A stretch of DNA of 64,000 bases from Amphiduros pacificus (taxonomy: Eukaryota; Annelida; Polychaeta; Phyllodocida; Hesionidae): assembly GCA_949316495.1 (NCBI GenBank), contig OX439010.1, positions 1,183,001 through 1,247,000 of the forward strand, in the 5' to 3' direction. The first letter of the stretch is position 1, and each line of letters starts with the position of its first letter. The notes beneath the pieces were generated by a model that had not been told where the DNA came from, did not search any database, and saw only the letters and a list, made by a program, of their open reading frames with translations. A program made the translations under genes and the position numbers. Below are positions 51,040 through 63,854 of the stretch, one piece after another.

Positions 51040-54000
51040 TACAGCCTCCAAAAAAAAATCAAAGATGTGCATTGGGGTGAGATACACCTTCAAACAATTT
51101 TTCAGAGCGAGCTGAGCGATTTCTGACGTGCCGGTGATCAACGGCAGCGTCAGAAAGGGGCCAAATATTGGTTTTGAATTTTTCCAGAATACATGCTGAT
51201 CACTACAGCCTCCAAAAAAATCAAAGATGTGCATTGGGGTGAGATACACCTTAAAATAAAATTTCATAGCCACCCAATCGATTTGTGACGTGCCGATGAT
51301 CAACGGCAGCGTCACACCGGGGCCAAATATTAGTTTTGAATTTTTCCAGAATACATGCTGATCACTACAGCCTCCAAAAAAATCAAAGATGTGCATTGGG
51401 GTGAGATACACCTTCAAACGATTTTTCAGAGCGAGCTGAGCGATTTCTGACGTGCCGGTGATCAACGGTTACGTCAGAAAGGGGCCAAATTTTGGTTTTG
51501 AAATTTTTCAAGAATATGTGCTGATCACTACAGCCTCCAAAAAAATCAAAGATGTGCATTGGGGTGAGATACACTTTAAAATAAAATTTCAGAGCCACCC
51601 AATCGATTTGTGACGTGCCGATGATCAACGGCAGCGTCACACCGGGGCCAAATATTGGTTTTGAATTTTTCAAGAATACATGCTGATCACTACAGCCTCC
51701 AAAAAAATCAAAGATGTGCATTGGGGTGAGATACACCTTCACACAATTTTTCAGAGCGACCTGAGCGATTTCTGACGTGCCGTTGATCAACGGTAACGTC
51801 AGAAAGGGGCCAAATATTGGTTTTGAATTTTTCAAGAATACATGCTGATCACTACAGCCTCCAAAAAAAATCAAAGATGTGCATTGGGGTGAGATACACC
51901 TTCAAACAATTTTTCAGAGCGAGCTGAGCGATTTCTGACGTGCCGGTGATCAACGGTTACGTCAGAAAGGGGCCAAATTTTGGTTTTGAAATTTTTCAAG
52001 AATACGTGCTGATCACTACAGCCTCCAAAAAAATCAAAGATGTGCATTGGGGTGAGATACACCTTAAAATAAAATTTCAGAGCCACCCAATCGATTTGTG
52101 ACGTGCCGATGATCAACGGCAGCGTCACACCGGGGCCAAATATTAGTTTTGAATTTTTCAAGAATACATGCTGATCACTACAGCCTCCAAAAAAATCAAA
52201 GATGTGCATTGGGGTGAGATACACCTTAAAATAAAATTTCAGAGCCACCCAATCGATTTGTGACGTGCCGATGATCAACGGCAGCGTCACACCGGGGCCA
52301 AATATTAGTTTTGAATTTTTCAAGAATACATGCTGATCACTACAGCCTCCAAAAAAATCAAAGATGTGCATTGGGGTGAGATACACCTTCACACAATTTT
52401 TCAGAGCGACCTGAGCGATTTCTGACGTGCCGTTGATCAACGGTAACGTCAGAAAGGGGCCAAATATTGGTTTTGAATTTTTCAAGAATACATGCTGATC
52501 ACTACAGCCTCCAAAAAAATCAAAGATGTGCATTGGGGTGAGATACACCTTCAAACAATTTTTCAGAGCGAGCTGAGCGATTTCTGACGTGCCGGTGATC
52601 AACGGCAGCGTCAGAAAGGGGCCAAATATTGGTTTTGAATTTTTCCAGAATACATGCTGATCACTACAGCCTCCAAAAAAATCAAAGATGTGCATTGGGG
52701 TGAGATACACCTTCAAACAATTTTTCAGAGCGAGCTGAGCGATTTCTGACGTGCCGGTGATCAACGGCAGCGTCAGAAAGGGGCCAAATATTGGTTTTGA
52801 ATTTTTCCAGAATACATGCTGATCACTACAGCCTCCAAAAAAATCAAAGATGTGCATTGGGGTGAGATACACCTTCAAACAATTTTTCGGTGCGAGCTGA
52901 GCGATTTCTGACGTGCCGGTGATCAACGGTAACGTCAGAAAGGGGCCAAATATTGGTTTTGAATTTTTCAAGAATACATGCTGATCACTACAGCCTCCAA
53001 AAAAATCAAAGATGTGCATTGGGGTGAGATACACCTTCAAACAATTTTTCAGAGCGAGCTGAGCGATTTCTGACGTGCCGGTGATCAACGGTAACGTCAG
53101 AAAGGGGCCAAATATTGGTTTTGAATTTTTCAATGCTGATCACTACAGCCTCCAAAAAAATCAAAGATGTGCATTGGGGTGAGATACACCTTCAAACAAT
53201 TTTTCAGAGCGAGCTGAGCGATTTCTGACGTGCCGGTGATCAACGGTTACGTCAGAAAGGGGCCAAATATTGGTTTTGAATTTTTCAAGAATACATGCTG
53301 ATCACTACAGCCTCCAAAAAATTCAAAGATGTGCATTGGGGTGAGATACACCTTCAAACAATTTTTCAGAGCGAGCTGAGCGATTTCTGACGTGCCGGTG
53401 ATCAACGGTAACGTCAGAAAGGGGCCAAATATTGGTTTTGAATTTTTCAAGAATACATGCTGATCACTACAGCCTCCAAAAAATTCAAAGATGTGCATTG
53501 GGGTGAGATACACCTTAAAATAAAATTTCATAGCCACCCAATCGATTTGTGACGTGCCGATGATCAACGGCAGCGTCACACCGGGGCCAAATATTAGTTT
53601 TGAATTTTTCAAGAATACATGCTGATCACTACAGCCTCCAAAAAAATCAAAGATGTGCATTGGGGTGAGATACACCTTCAAACAATTTTTCAGAGCGAGC
53701 TGAGCGATTTCTGACGTGCCGGTGATCAACGGTACCGTCAGAAAGGGGCCAAATTTTGGTTTTGAAATTTTCCAAGAATACGTGCTGATCACTACAGCCT
53801 CCAAAAAAATCAAAGATGTGCATTGGGGTGAGATACACCTTAAAATAAAATTTCAGAGCCACCCAATCGATTTGTGACGTGCCGATGATCAACGGCAGCG
53901 TCACACCGGGGCCAAATATTAGTTTTGAATTTTTCAAGAATACATGCTGATCACTACAGCCTCCAAAAAAATCAAAGATGTGCATTGGGGTGAGATACAC

Positions 54001-54603
54001 CTTCAAACAATTTTTCAGAGCGAGCTGAGCGATTTCTGACGTGCCGGTGATCAACGGCAGCGTCAGAAAGGGGCCAAATATTGGTTTTGAATTTTTCCAG
54101 AATACATGCTGATCACTACAGCCTCCAAAAAAATCAAAGATGTGCATTGGGGTGAGATACACCTTCAAACAATTTTTCGGAGCGAGCTGAGCGATTTCTG
54201 ACGTGCCGGTTATCAACGGTAACGTCAGAAAGGGGCCAAATATTGGTTTTGAATTTTTCAAGAATACATGCTGATCACTACAGCCTCCAAAAAAATCAAA
54301 GATGTGCATTGGGGTGAGATACACCTTCACACAATTTTTCAGAGCGACCTGAGCGATTTCTGACGTGCCGTTGATCAACGGTAACGTCAGAAAGGGGCCA
54401 AATATTGGTTTTGAATTTTTCAAGAATACATGCTGATCACTACAGCCTCCAAGAAAATCAAAGATGTGCATTGGGGTGAGATACACCTTCAAACAATTTT
54501 TCAGAGCGAGCTGAGCGATTTCCGACGTGCCGGTGATCAACGGTTACGTCAGAAAGGGGCCAAATATTGGTTTTGAAATTTTTCAAGAATACATGCTGAT
54601 CAC
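51040..54603 (-). repeat. 3564-bp block, complete copy in S3
   Basis: It matches 23950-27513 at offset 27090, and the preceding 48.87-51.04 kb at offset 3564. Markers GGTACC (50167/53731), CCAAGAAAATC (50887/54451) and the 7-bp deletion (49563/53127) all repeat at exactly 3564 bp. Confidence 0.86.
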
Positions 54604-56911
54604 TACAGCCTCCAAAAAAAAATCAAAGATGTGCATTGGGGTGAGATACACCTTCAAACAATTTTTCAGAGCGAGCTGAGCGATTTCTGACGTGCCGGTG
54701 ATCAACGGCAGCGTCAGAAAGGGGCCAAATATTGGTTTTGAATTTTTCCAGAATACATGCTGATCACTACAGCCTCCAAAAAAATCAAAGATGTGCATTG
54801 GGGTGAGATACACCTTAAAATAAAATTTCATAGCCACCCAATCGATTTGTGACGTGCCGATGATCAACGGCAGCGTCACACCGGGGCCAAATATTAGTTT
54901 TGAATTTTTCAAGAATACATGCTGATCACTACAGCCTCCAAAAAAATCAAAGATGTGCATTGGGGTGAGATACACCTTCAAACAATTTTTCAGAGCGAGC
55001 TGAGCGATTTCTGACGTGCCGGTGATCAACGGCAGCGTCAGAAAGGGGCCAAATATTGGTTTTGAATTTTTCCAGAATACATGCTGATCACTACAGCCTC
55101 CAAAAAAATCAAAGATGTGCATTGGGGTGAGATACACCTTCACACAATTTTTCAGAGCGACCTGAGCGATTTCTGACGTGCCGTTGATCAACGGTAACGT
55201 CAGAAAGGGGCCAAATATTGGTTTTGAATTTTTCAAGAATACATGCTGATCACTACAGCCTCCAAAAAAATCAAAGATGTGCATTGGGGTGAGATACACC
55301 TTCAAACAATTTTTCAGAGCGAGCTGAGCGATTTCCGACGTGCCGGTGATCAACGGTTACGTCAGAAAGGGGCCAAATATTGGTTTTGAAATTTTTCAAG
55401 AATACATGCTGATCACTACAGCCTCCAAAAAAAATCAAAGATGTGCATTGGGGTGAGATACACCTTCAAACAATTTTTCAGAGCGAGCTGAGCGATTTCT
55501 GACGTGCCGGTGATCAACGGCAGCGTCAGAAAGGGGCCAAATATTGGTTTTGAATTTTTCCAGAATACATGCTGATCACTACAGCCTCCAAAAAAATCAA
55601 AGATGTGCATTGGGGTGAGATACACCTTAAAATAAAATTTCAGAGCCACCCAATCGATTTGTGACGTGCCGATGATCAACGGCAGCGTCACCCCGGGGCC
55701 AAATATTGGTTTTGAATTTTTCAAGAATACATGCTGATCACTACAGCCTCCAAAAAAATCAAAGATGTGCATTGGGGTGAGATACACCTTCAAACAATTT
55801 TTCAGAGCGAGCTGAGCGATTTGTGACGTGCCGGTGATCAACGGTAACGTCAGAAAGGGGCCAAATATTGGTTTTGAATTTTTCCAGAATACATGCTGAT
55901 CACTACAGCCTCCAAAAAAATCAAAGATGTGCATTGGGGTGAGATACACCTTAAAATAAAATTTCATAGCCACCCAATCGATTTGTGACGTGCCGATGAT
56001 CAACGGCAGCGTCACACCGGGGCCAAATATTAGTTTTGAATTTTTCAAGAATACATGCTGATCACTACAGCCTCCAAAAAAATCAAAGATGTGCATTGGG
56101 GTGAGATACACCTTCAAACGATTTTTCAGAGCGAGCTGAGCGATTTCTGACGTGCCGGTGATCAACGGCAGCGTCAGAAAGGGGCCAAATATTGGTTTTG
56201 ATTTTTTCCAGAATACATGCTGATCACTACAGCCTCCAAAAAAATCAAAGATGTGCATTGGGGTGAGATACACCTTCACACAATTTTTCAGAGCGACCTG
56301 AGCGATTTCTGACGTGCCGTTGATCAACGGTAACGTCAGAAAGGGGCCAAATATTGGTTTTGAATTTTTCAAGAATACATGCTGATCACTACAGCCTCCA
56401 AAAAAATCAAAGATGTGCATTGGGGTGAGATACACCTTCAAACAATTTTTCAGAGCGAGCTGAGCGATTTCCGACGTGCCGGTGATCAACGGTTACGTCA
56501 GAAAGGGGCCAAATATTGGTTTTGAAATTTTTCAAGAATACATGCTGATCACTACAGCCTCCAAAAAAAATCAAAGATGTGCATTGGGGTGAGATACACC
56601 TTCAAACAATTTTTCAGAGCGAGCTGAGCGATTTCTGACGTGCCGGTGATCAACGGCAGCGTCAGAAAGGGGCCAAATATTGGTTTTGAATTTTTCCAGA
56701 ATACATGCTGATCACTACAGCCTCCAAAAAAATCAAAGATGTGCATTGGGGTGAGATACACCTTAAAATAAAATTTCATAGCCACCCAATCGATTTGTGA
56801 CGTGCCGATGATCAACGGCAGCGTCACACCGGGGCCAAATATTAGTTTTGAATTTTTCAAGAATACATGCTGATCACTACAGCCTCCAAAAAAATCAAAG
56901 ATCTGCATTGG

Positions 56912-59900
56912 GGTGAGATACACCTTCAAACGATTTTTCAGAGCGAGCTGAGCGATTTCTGACGTGCCGGTGATCAACGGTTGCGTCAGAAAGGGGCCAA
57001 ATTTTGGTTTTGAAATTTTTCAAGAATATGTGCTGATCACTACAGCCTCCAAAAAAATCAAAGATGTGCATTGGGGTGAGATACACTTTAAAATAAAATT
57101 TCAGAGCCACCCAATCGATTTGTGACGTGCCGATGATCAACGGCAGCGTCACACCGGGGCCAAATATTGGTTTTGAATTTTTCAAGAATACATGCTGATC
57201 ACTACAGCCTCCAAAAAAAATCAAAGATGTGCATTGGGGTGAGATTCACCTTCAAACAATTTTTCAGAGCGAGCTGAGCGATTTCTGACGTGCCGGTGAT
57301 CAACGGTTACGTCAGAAAGGGGCCAAATTTTGGTTTTGAAATTTTTCAAGAATACGTGCTGATCACTACAGCCTCCAAAAAAATCAAAGATGTGCATTGG
57401 GGTGAGATACACCTTAAAATAAAATTTCAGAGCCACCCAATCGATTTGTGACGTGCCGATGATCAACGGCAGCGTCACACCGGGGCCAAATATTAGTTTT
57501 GAATTTTTCAAGAATACATGCTGATCACTACAGCCTCCAAAAAAATCAAAGATGTGCATTGGGGTGAGATACACCTTAAAATAAAATTTCAGAGCCACCC
57601 AATCGATTTTTGACGTGCCGATGATCAACGGCAACGTCACACCGGGGCCAAATATTAGTTTTGAATTTTTCAAGAATACATGCTGATCACTACAGCCTCC
57701 AAAAAAATCAAAGATGTGCATTGGGGTGAGATACACCTTAAAATAGAATTTCATAGCCACCCAATCGATTTGTGACGTGCCGATGATCAACGGCAGCGTC
57801 ACCCCGGGGCCAAATATTGGTTTTGAATTTTTCAAGAATACATGCTGATCACTACAGCCTCCAAAAAAATCAAAGATGTGCATTGGGGTGAGATACACCT
57901 TCAAACAATTTTTCAGAGCGAGCTGAGCGATTTCTGACGTGCCGGTGATCAACGGTAACGTCAGAAAGGGGCCAAATATTGGTTTTGAATTTTTCCAGAA
58001 TACATGCTGATCACTACAGCCTCCAAAAAAATCAAAGATGTGCATTGGGGTGAGATACACCTTCAAACAATTTTTCAGAGCGAGCTGAGCGATTTCTGAC
58101 GTGCCGGTGATCAACGGTTACTTCAGAAAGGGGCCAAATATTGGTTTTGAAATTTTTCAAGAATACATGCTGATCACTACAGCCTCCAAAAAAATCAAAG
58201 ATGTGCATTGGGGTGAGATACACCTTCAAACAATTTTTCAGAGCGAGCTGAGCGATTTCTGACGTGCCGGTGATCAACGGTAACGTCAGAAAGGGGCCAA
58301 ATATTGGTTTTGAATTTTTCCAGAATACATGCTGATCACTACAGCCTCCAAAAAATTCAAAGATGTGCATTGGGGTGAGATACACCTTAAAATAAAATTT
58401 CATAGCCACCCAATCGATTTGTGACGTGCCGATGATCAACGGCAGCGTCACACCGGGGCCAAATATTAGTTTTGAATTTTTCAAGAATACATGCTGATCA
58501 CTACAGCCTCCAAAAAAATCAAAGATGTGCATTGGGGTGAGATACACCTTCAAACAATTTTTCAGAGCGAGCTGAGCGATTTCTGACGTGCCGGTGATCA
58601 ATGGCAGCGTCAGAAAGGGGCCAAATATTGGTTTTGAATTTTTCCAGAATACATGCTGATCACTACAGCCTCCAAAAAAATCAAAGATGTGCATTGGGGT
58701 GAGATACACCTGAAAATAAAATTTCATAGCCACCCAATCGATTTCTGACGTGCCGTTGATCAATGGTTACGTCAGAAAGGGGCCAAATATTGGTTTTGAA
58801 ATTTTTCAAAAATACATGCTGATCACTACAGCCTCCAAAAAAATCAAAGATGTGCATTGGGGTGAGATACACCTTCAAACAATTTTTCAGAGCGAGCTGA
58901 GCGATTTCTGACGTGCCGGTGATCAACGGTAACGTCAGAAAGGGGCCAAATATTGGTTTTGAATTTTTCAAGAATACATGCTGATCACTACAGCCTCCAA
59001 AAAAATCAAAGATGTGCATTGGGGTGAGATACACCTTCAAACAATTTTTCAGAGCGAGCTAAGCGATTTGTGACGTGCCGGTGATCAACGGCAGCGTCAG
59101 AAAGGGGCCAAATATTGGTTTTGAATTTTTCAAGAATACATGCTGATCACTACAGCCTCCAAAAAAATCAAAGATGTGCATTGGGGTGAGATACACCTTC
59201 AAACAATTTTTCAGAGCGAGCTGAGCGATTTCTGACGTGCCGGTGATCAACGGCAGCGTCAGAAAGGGGCCAAATATTGGTTTTGAATTTTTCAAGAATA
59301 CATGCTGATCACTACAGCCTCCAAAAAATTCAAAGATGTGCATTGGGGTGAGATACACCTTAAAATAAAATTTCAGAGCCACCCAATCGATTTGTGACGT
59401 GCCGATGATCAACGGCAGCGTCACACCGGGGCCAAATATTGGTTTTGAATTTTTCAAGAATACATGCTGTTCACTACAGCCTCCAAAAAAATTAAAGATG
59501 TGCATTGGGGTGAGATACACCTTCAAACGATTTTTCAGAGCGAGCTGAGCGATTTCTGACGTGCCGGTGATCAACGGTTGCGTCAGAAAGGGGCCAAATT
59601 TTGGTTTTGAAATTTTTCAAGAATATGTGCTGATCACTACAGCCTCCAAAAAAATCAAAGATGTGCATTGGGGTGAGATACACTTTAAAATAAAATTTCA
59701 GAGCCACCCAATCGATTTGTGACGTGCCGATGATCAACGGCAGCGTCACACCGGGGCCAAATATTGGTTTTGAATTTTTCAAGAATACATGCTGATCACT
59801 ACAGCCTCCAAAAAAAATCAAAGATGTGCATTGGGGTGAGATTCACCTTCAAACAATTTTTCAGAGCGAGCTGAGCGATTTCTGACGTGCCGGTGATCAA

Positions 59901-62105
59901 CGGTTACGTCAGAAAGGGGCCAAATTTTGGTTTTGAAATTTTTCAAGAATACGTGCTGATCACTACAGCCTCCAAAAAAATCAAAGATGTGCATTGGGGT
60001 GAGATACACCTTAAAATAAAATTTCAGAGCCACCCAATCGATTTGTGACGTGCCGATGATCAACGGCAGCGTCACACCGGGGCCAAATATTAGTTTTGAA
60101 TTTTTCAAGAATACATGCTGATCACTACAGCCTCCAAAAAAATCAAAGATGTGCATTGGGGTGAGATACACCTTAAAATAAAATTTCAGAGCCACCCAAT
60201 CGATTTTTGACGTGCCGATGATCAACGGCAGCGTCACACCGGGGCCAAATATTAGTTTTGAATTTTTCAAGAATACATGCTGATCACTACAGCCTCCAAA
60301 AAAATCAAAGATGTGCATTGGGGTGAGATACACCTTAAAATAGAATTTCATAGCCACCCAATCGATTTGTGACGTGCCGATGATCAACGGCAGCGTCACC
60401 CCGGGGCCAAATATTGGTTTTGAATTTTTCAAGAATACATGCTGATCACTACAGCCTCCAAAAAAATCAAAGATGTGCATTGGGGTGAGATACACCTTCA
60501 AACAATTTTTCAGAGCGAGCTGAGCGATTTCTGACGTGCCGGTGATCAACGGTAACGTCAGAAAGGGGCCAAATATTGGTTTTGAATTTTTCAAGAATAC
60601 ATGCTGATCACTACAGCCTCCAAAAAAATCAAAGATGTGCATTGGGGTGAGATACACCTTCAAACAATTTTTCAGAGCGAGCTGAGCGATTTCTGACGTG
60701 CCGGTGATCAACGGTTACTTCAGAAAGGGGCCAAATATTGGTTTTGAAATTTTTCAAGAATACATGCTGATCACTACAGCCTCCAAAAAAATCAAAGATG
60801 TGCATTGGGGTGAGATACACCTTCAAACAATTTTTCAGAGCGAGCTGAGCGATTTCTGACGTGCCGGTGATCAACGGTAACGTCAGAAAGGGGCCAAATA
60901 TTGGTTTTGAATTTTTCAAGAATACATGCTGATCACTACAGCCTCCAAAAAATTCAAAGATGTGCATTGGGGTGAGATACACCTTAAAATAAAATTTCAT
61001 AGCCACCCAATCGATTTGTGACGTGCCGATGATCAACGGCAGCGTCACACCGGGGCCAAATATTAGTTTTGAATTTTTCAAGAATACATGCTGATCACTA
61101 CAGCCTCCAAAAAAATCAAAGATGTGCATTGGGGTGAGATACACCTTCAAACAATTTTTCAGAGCGAGCTGAGCGATTTCTGACGTGCCGGTGATCAACG
61201 GCAGCGTCAGAAAGGGGCCAAATATTGGTTTTGAATTTTTCCAGAATACATGCTGATCACTACAGCCTCCAAAAAAATCAAAGATGTGCATTGGGGTGAG
61301 ATACACCTGAAAATAAAATTTCATAGCCACCCAATCGATTTCTGACGTGCCGTTGATCAATGGTTACGTCAGAAAGGGGCCAAATATTGGTTTTGAAATT
61401 TTTCAAAAATACATGCTGATCACTACAGCCTCCAAAAAAATCAAAGATGTGCATTGGGGTGAGATACACCTTCAAACAATTTTTCAGAGCGAGCTGAGCG
61501 ATTTCTGACGTGCCGGTGATCAACGGTAACGTCAGAAAGGGGCCAAATATTGGTTTTGAATTTTTCAAGAATACATGCTGATCACTACAGCCTCCAAAAA
61601 AATCAAAGATGTGCATTGGGGTGAGATACACCTTCAAACAATTTTTCAGAGCGAGCTAAGCGATTTGTGACGTGCCGGTGATCAACGGCAGCGTCAGAAA
61701 GGGGCCAAATATTGGTTTTGAATTTTTCAAGAATACATGCTGATCACTACAGCCTCCAAAAAAATCAAAGATGTGCATTGGGGTGAGATACACCTTCAAA
61801 CAATTTTTCAGAGCGAGCTGAGCGATTTCTGACGTGCCGGTGATCAACGGCAGCGTCAGAAAGGGGCCAAATATTGGTTTTGAATTTTTCAAGAATACAT
61901 GCTGATCACTACAGCCTCCAAAAAATTCAAAGATGTGCATTGGGGTGAGATACACCTTAAAATAAAATTTCAGAGCCACCCAATCGATTTGTGACGTGCC
62001 GATGATCAACGGCAGCGTCACACCGGGGCCAAATATTGGTTTTGAATTTTTCAAGAATACATGCTGTTCACTACAGCCTCCAAAAAAATTAAAGATGTGC
62101 ATTGG
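56912..62105 (-). repeat. Pair of 2597-bp blocks in S3
   Basis: This is a tandem pair (56912-59508 and 59509-62105) matching the S1 pair at offset 27090. The markers GTGAGATTCACC (about 57239/59836) and CTGTTCACTACAG (about 59469/62066) are again 2597 bp apart. Confidence 0.85.
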
Positions 62106-63854
62106 GGTGAGATACACCTTCACACAATTTTTCAGAGCGATCTGATCGATTTCTGACGTGCCGTTGATCAACGGTAACGTCAGAAAGGGGCCAAATATTG
62201 GTTTTGAATTTTTCAAGAATACATGCTGATCACTACAGCCTCCAAAAAAATCAAAGATGTGCATTGGGGTGAGATACACCTTAAAATAAAATTTCAGAGC
62301 CACCCAATCGATTTGTGACGTGCCGATGATCAACGGCAGCGTCACCCCGGGGCCAAATATTGGTTTTGAATTTTTCAAGAATACATGCTGATCACTACAG
62401 CCTCCAAAAAAATCAAAGATGTGCATTGGGGTGAGATACACCTTCAAACAATTTTTCAGAGCGAGCTGAGCGATTTGTGACGTGCCGGTGATCAACGGTA
62501 ACGTCAGAAAGGGGCCAAATATTGGTTTTGAATTTTTCAAGAATACATGCTGATCACTACAGCCTCCAAAAAAATCAAAGATGTGCATTGGGGTGAGATA
62601 CACCTTCAAACAATTTTTCAGAGCGAGCTGAGCGATTTCTGACGTGCCGGTGATCAACGGCAGCGTCAGAAAGGGGCCAAATATTGGTTTTGAATTTTTC
62701 CAGAATACATGCTGATCACTACAGCCTCCAAAAAAATCAAAGATGTGCATTGGGGTGAGATACACCTTAAAAGAAAATTTCATAGCCACCCAATCGATTT
62801 GTGACGTGCCGATGATCAACGGCAGCGTCACACCGGGGCCAAATATTAGTTTTGAATTTTTCCAGAATACATGCTGATCACTACAGCCTCCAAAAAAATC
62901 AAAGATGTGCATTGGGGTGAGATACACCTTCAAACGATTTTTCAGAGCGAGCTGAGCGATTTCTGACGTGCCGGTGATCAACGGTTACGTCAGAAAGGGG
63001 CCAAATTTTGGTTTTGAAATTTTTCAAGAATATGTGCTGATCACTACAGCCTCCAAAAAAATCAAAGATGTGCATTGGGGTGAGATACACCTTAAAATAA
63101 AATTTCAGAGCCACCCAATCGATTTGTGACGTGCCGATGATCAACGGCAGCGTCACCCCGGGGCCAAATATTGGTTTTGAATTTTTCAAGAATACATGCT
63201 GATCACTACAGCCTCCAAAAAAATCAAAGATGTGCATTGGGGTGAGATACACCTTCAAACAATTTTTCAGAGCGAGCTGAGCGATTTGTGACGTGCCGGT
63301 GATCAACGGTAACGTCAGAAAGGGGCCAAATATTGGTTTTGAATTTTTCAAGAATACATGCTGATCACTACAGCCTCCAAAAAAATCAAAGATGTGCATT
63401 GGGGTGAGATACACCTTCAAACAATTTTTCAGAGCGAGCTAAGCGATTTGTGACGTGCCGGTGATCAACGGCAGCGTCAGAAAGGGGCCAAATATTGGTT
63501 TTGAATTTTTCAAGAATACATGCTGATCACTACAGCCTCCAAAAAAATCAAAGATGTGCATTGGGGTGAGATACACCTTCAAACAATTTTTCAGAGCGAG
63601 CTGAGCGATTTCTGACGTGCCGGTGATCAACGGTAACGTCAGAAAGGGGCCAAATATTGGTTTTGAATTTTTCAAGAATACATGCTGATCACTACAGCCT
63701 CCAAAAAAATCAAAGATGTGCATTGGGGTGAGATACACCTTCAAACAATTTTTCAGAGCGAGCTAAGCGATTTGTGACGTGCCGGTGATCAACGGTTACG
63801 TCAGAAAGGGGCCAAATATTGGTTTTGAAATTTTTCAAGAATACATGCTGATCA

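Larger units (their letters stand above)
48870..63854 (-). repeat. Superunit S3 (about 15.0 kb)
   Basis: It matches 21.78-36.76 kb at offset 27090 through its whole length, and 39.85-48.87 kb at offset 14754 over the shared part. It has a partial and a complete 3564-bp block (left copy from 48870, second 51040-54603), then the 27.5-29.8 kb equivalent and a pair of 2597-bp blocks. It shares GGCAACGTCAC (about 57630) with S1 but not S2. Small private changes include GATCAATGGCAGCG near 58597 and TTTTCCAGAATAC near 58317. Confidence 0.72.
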
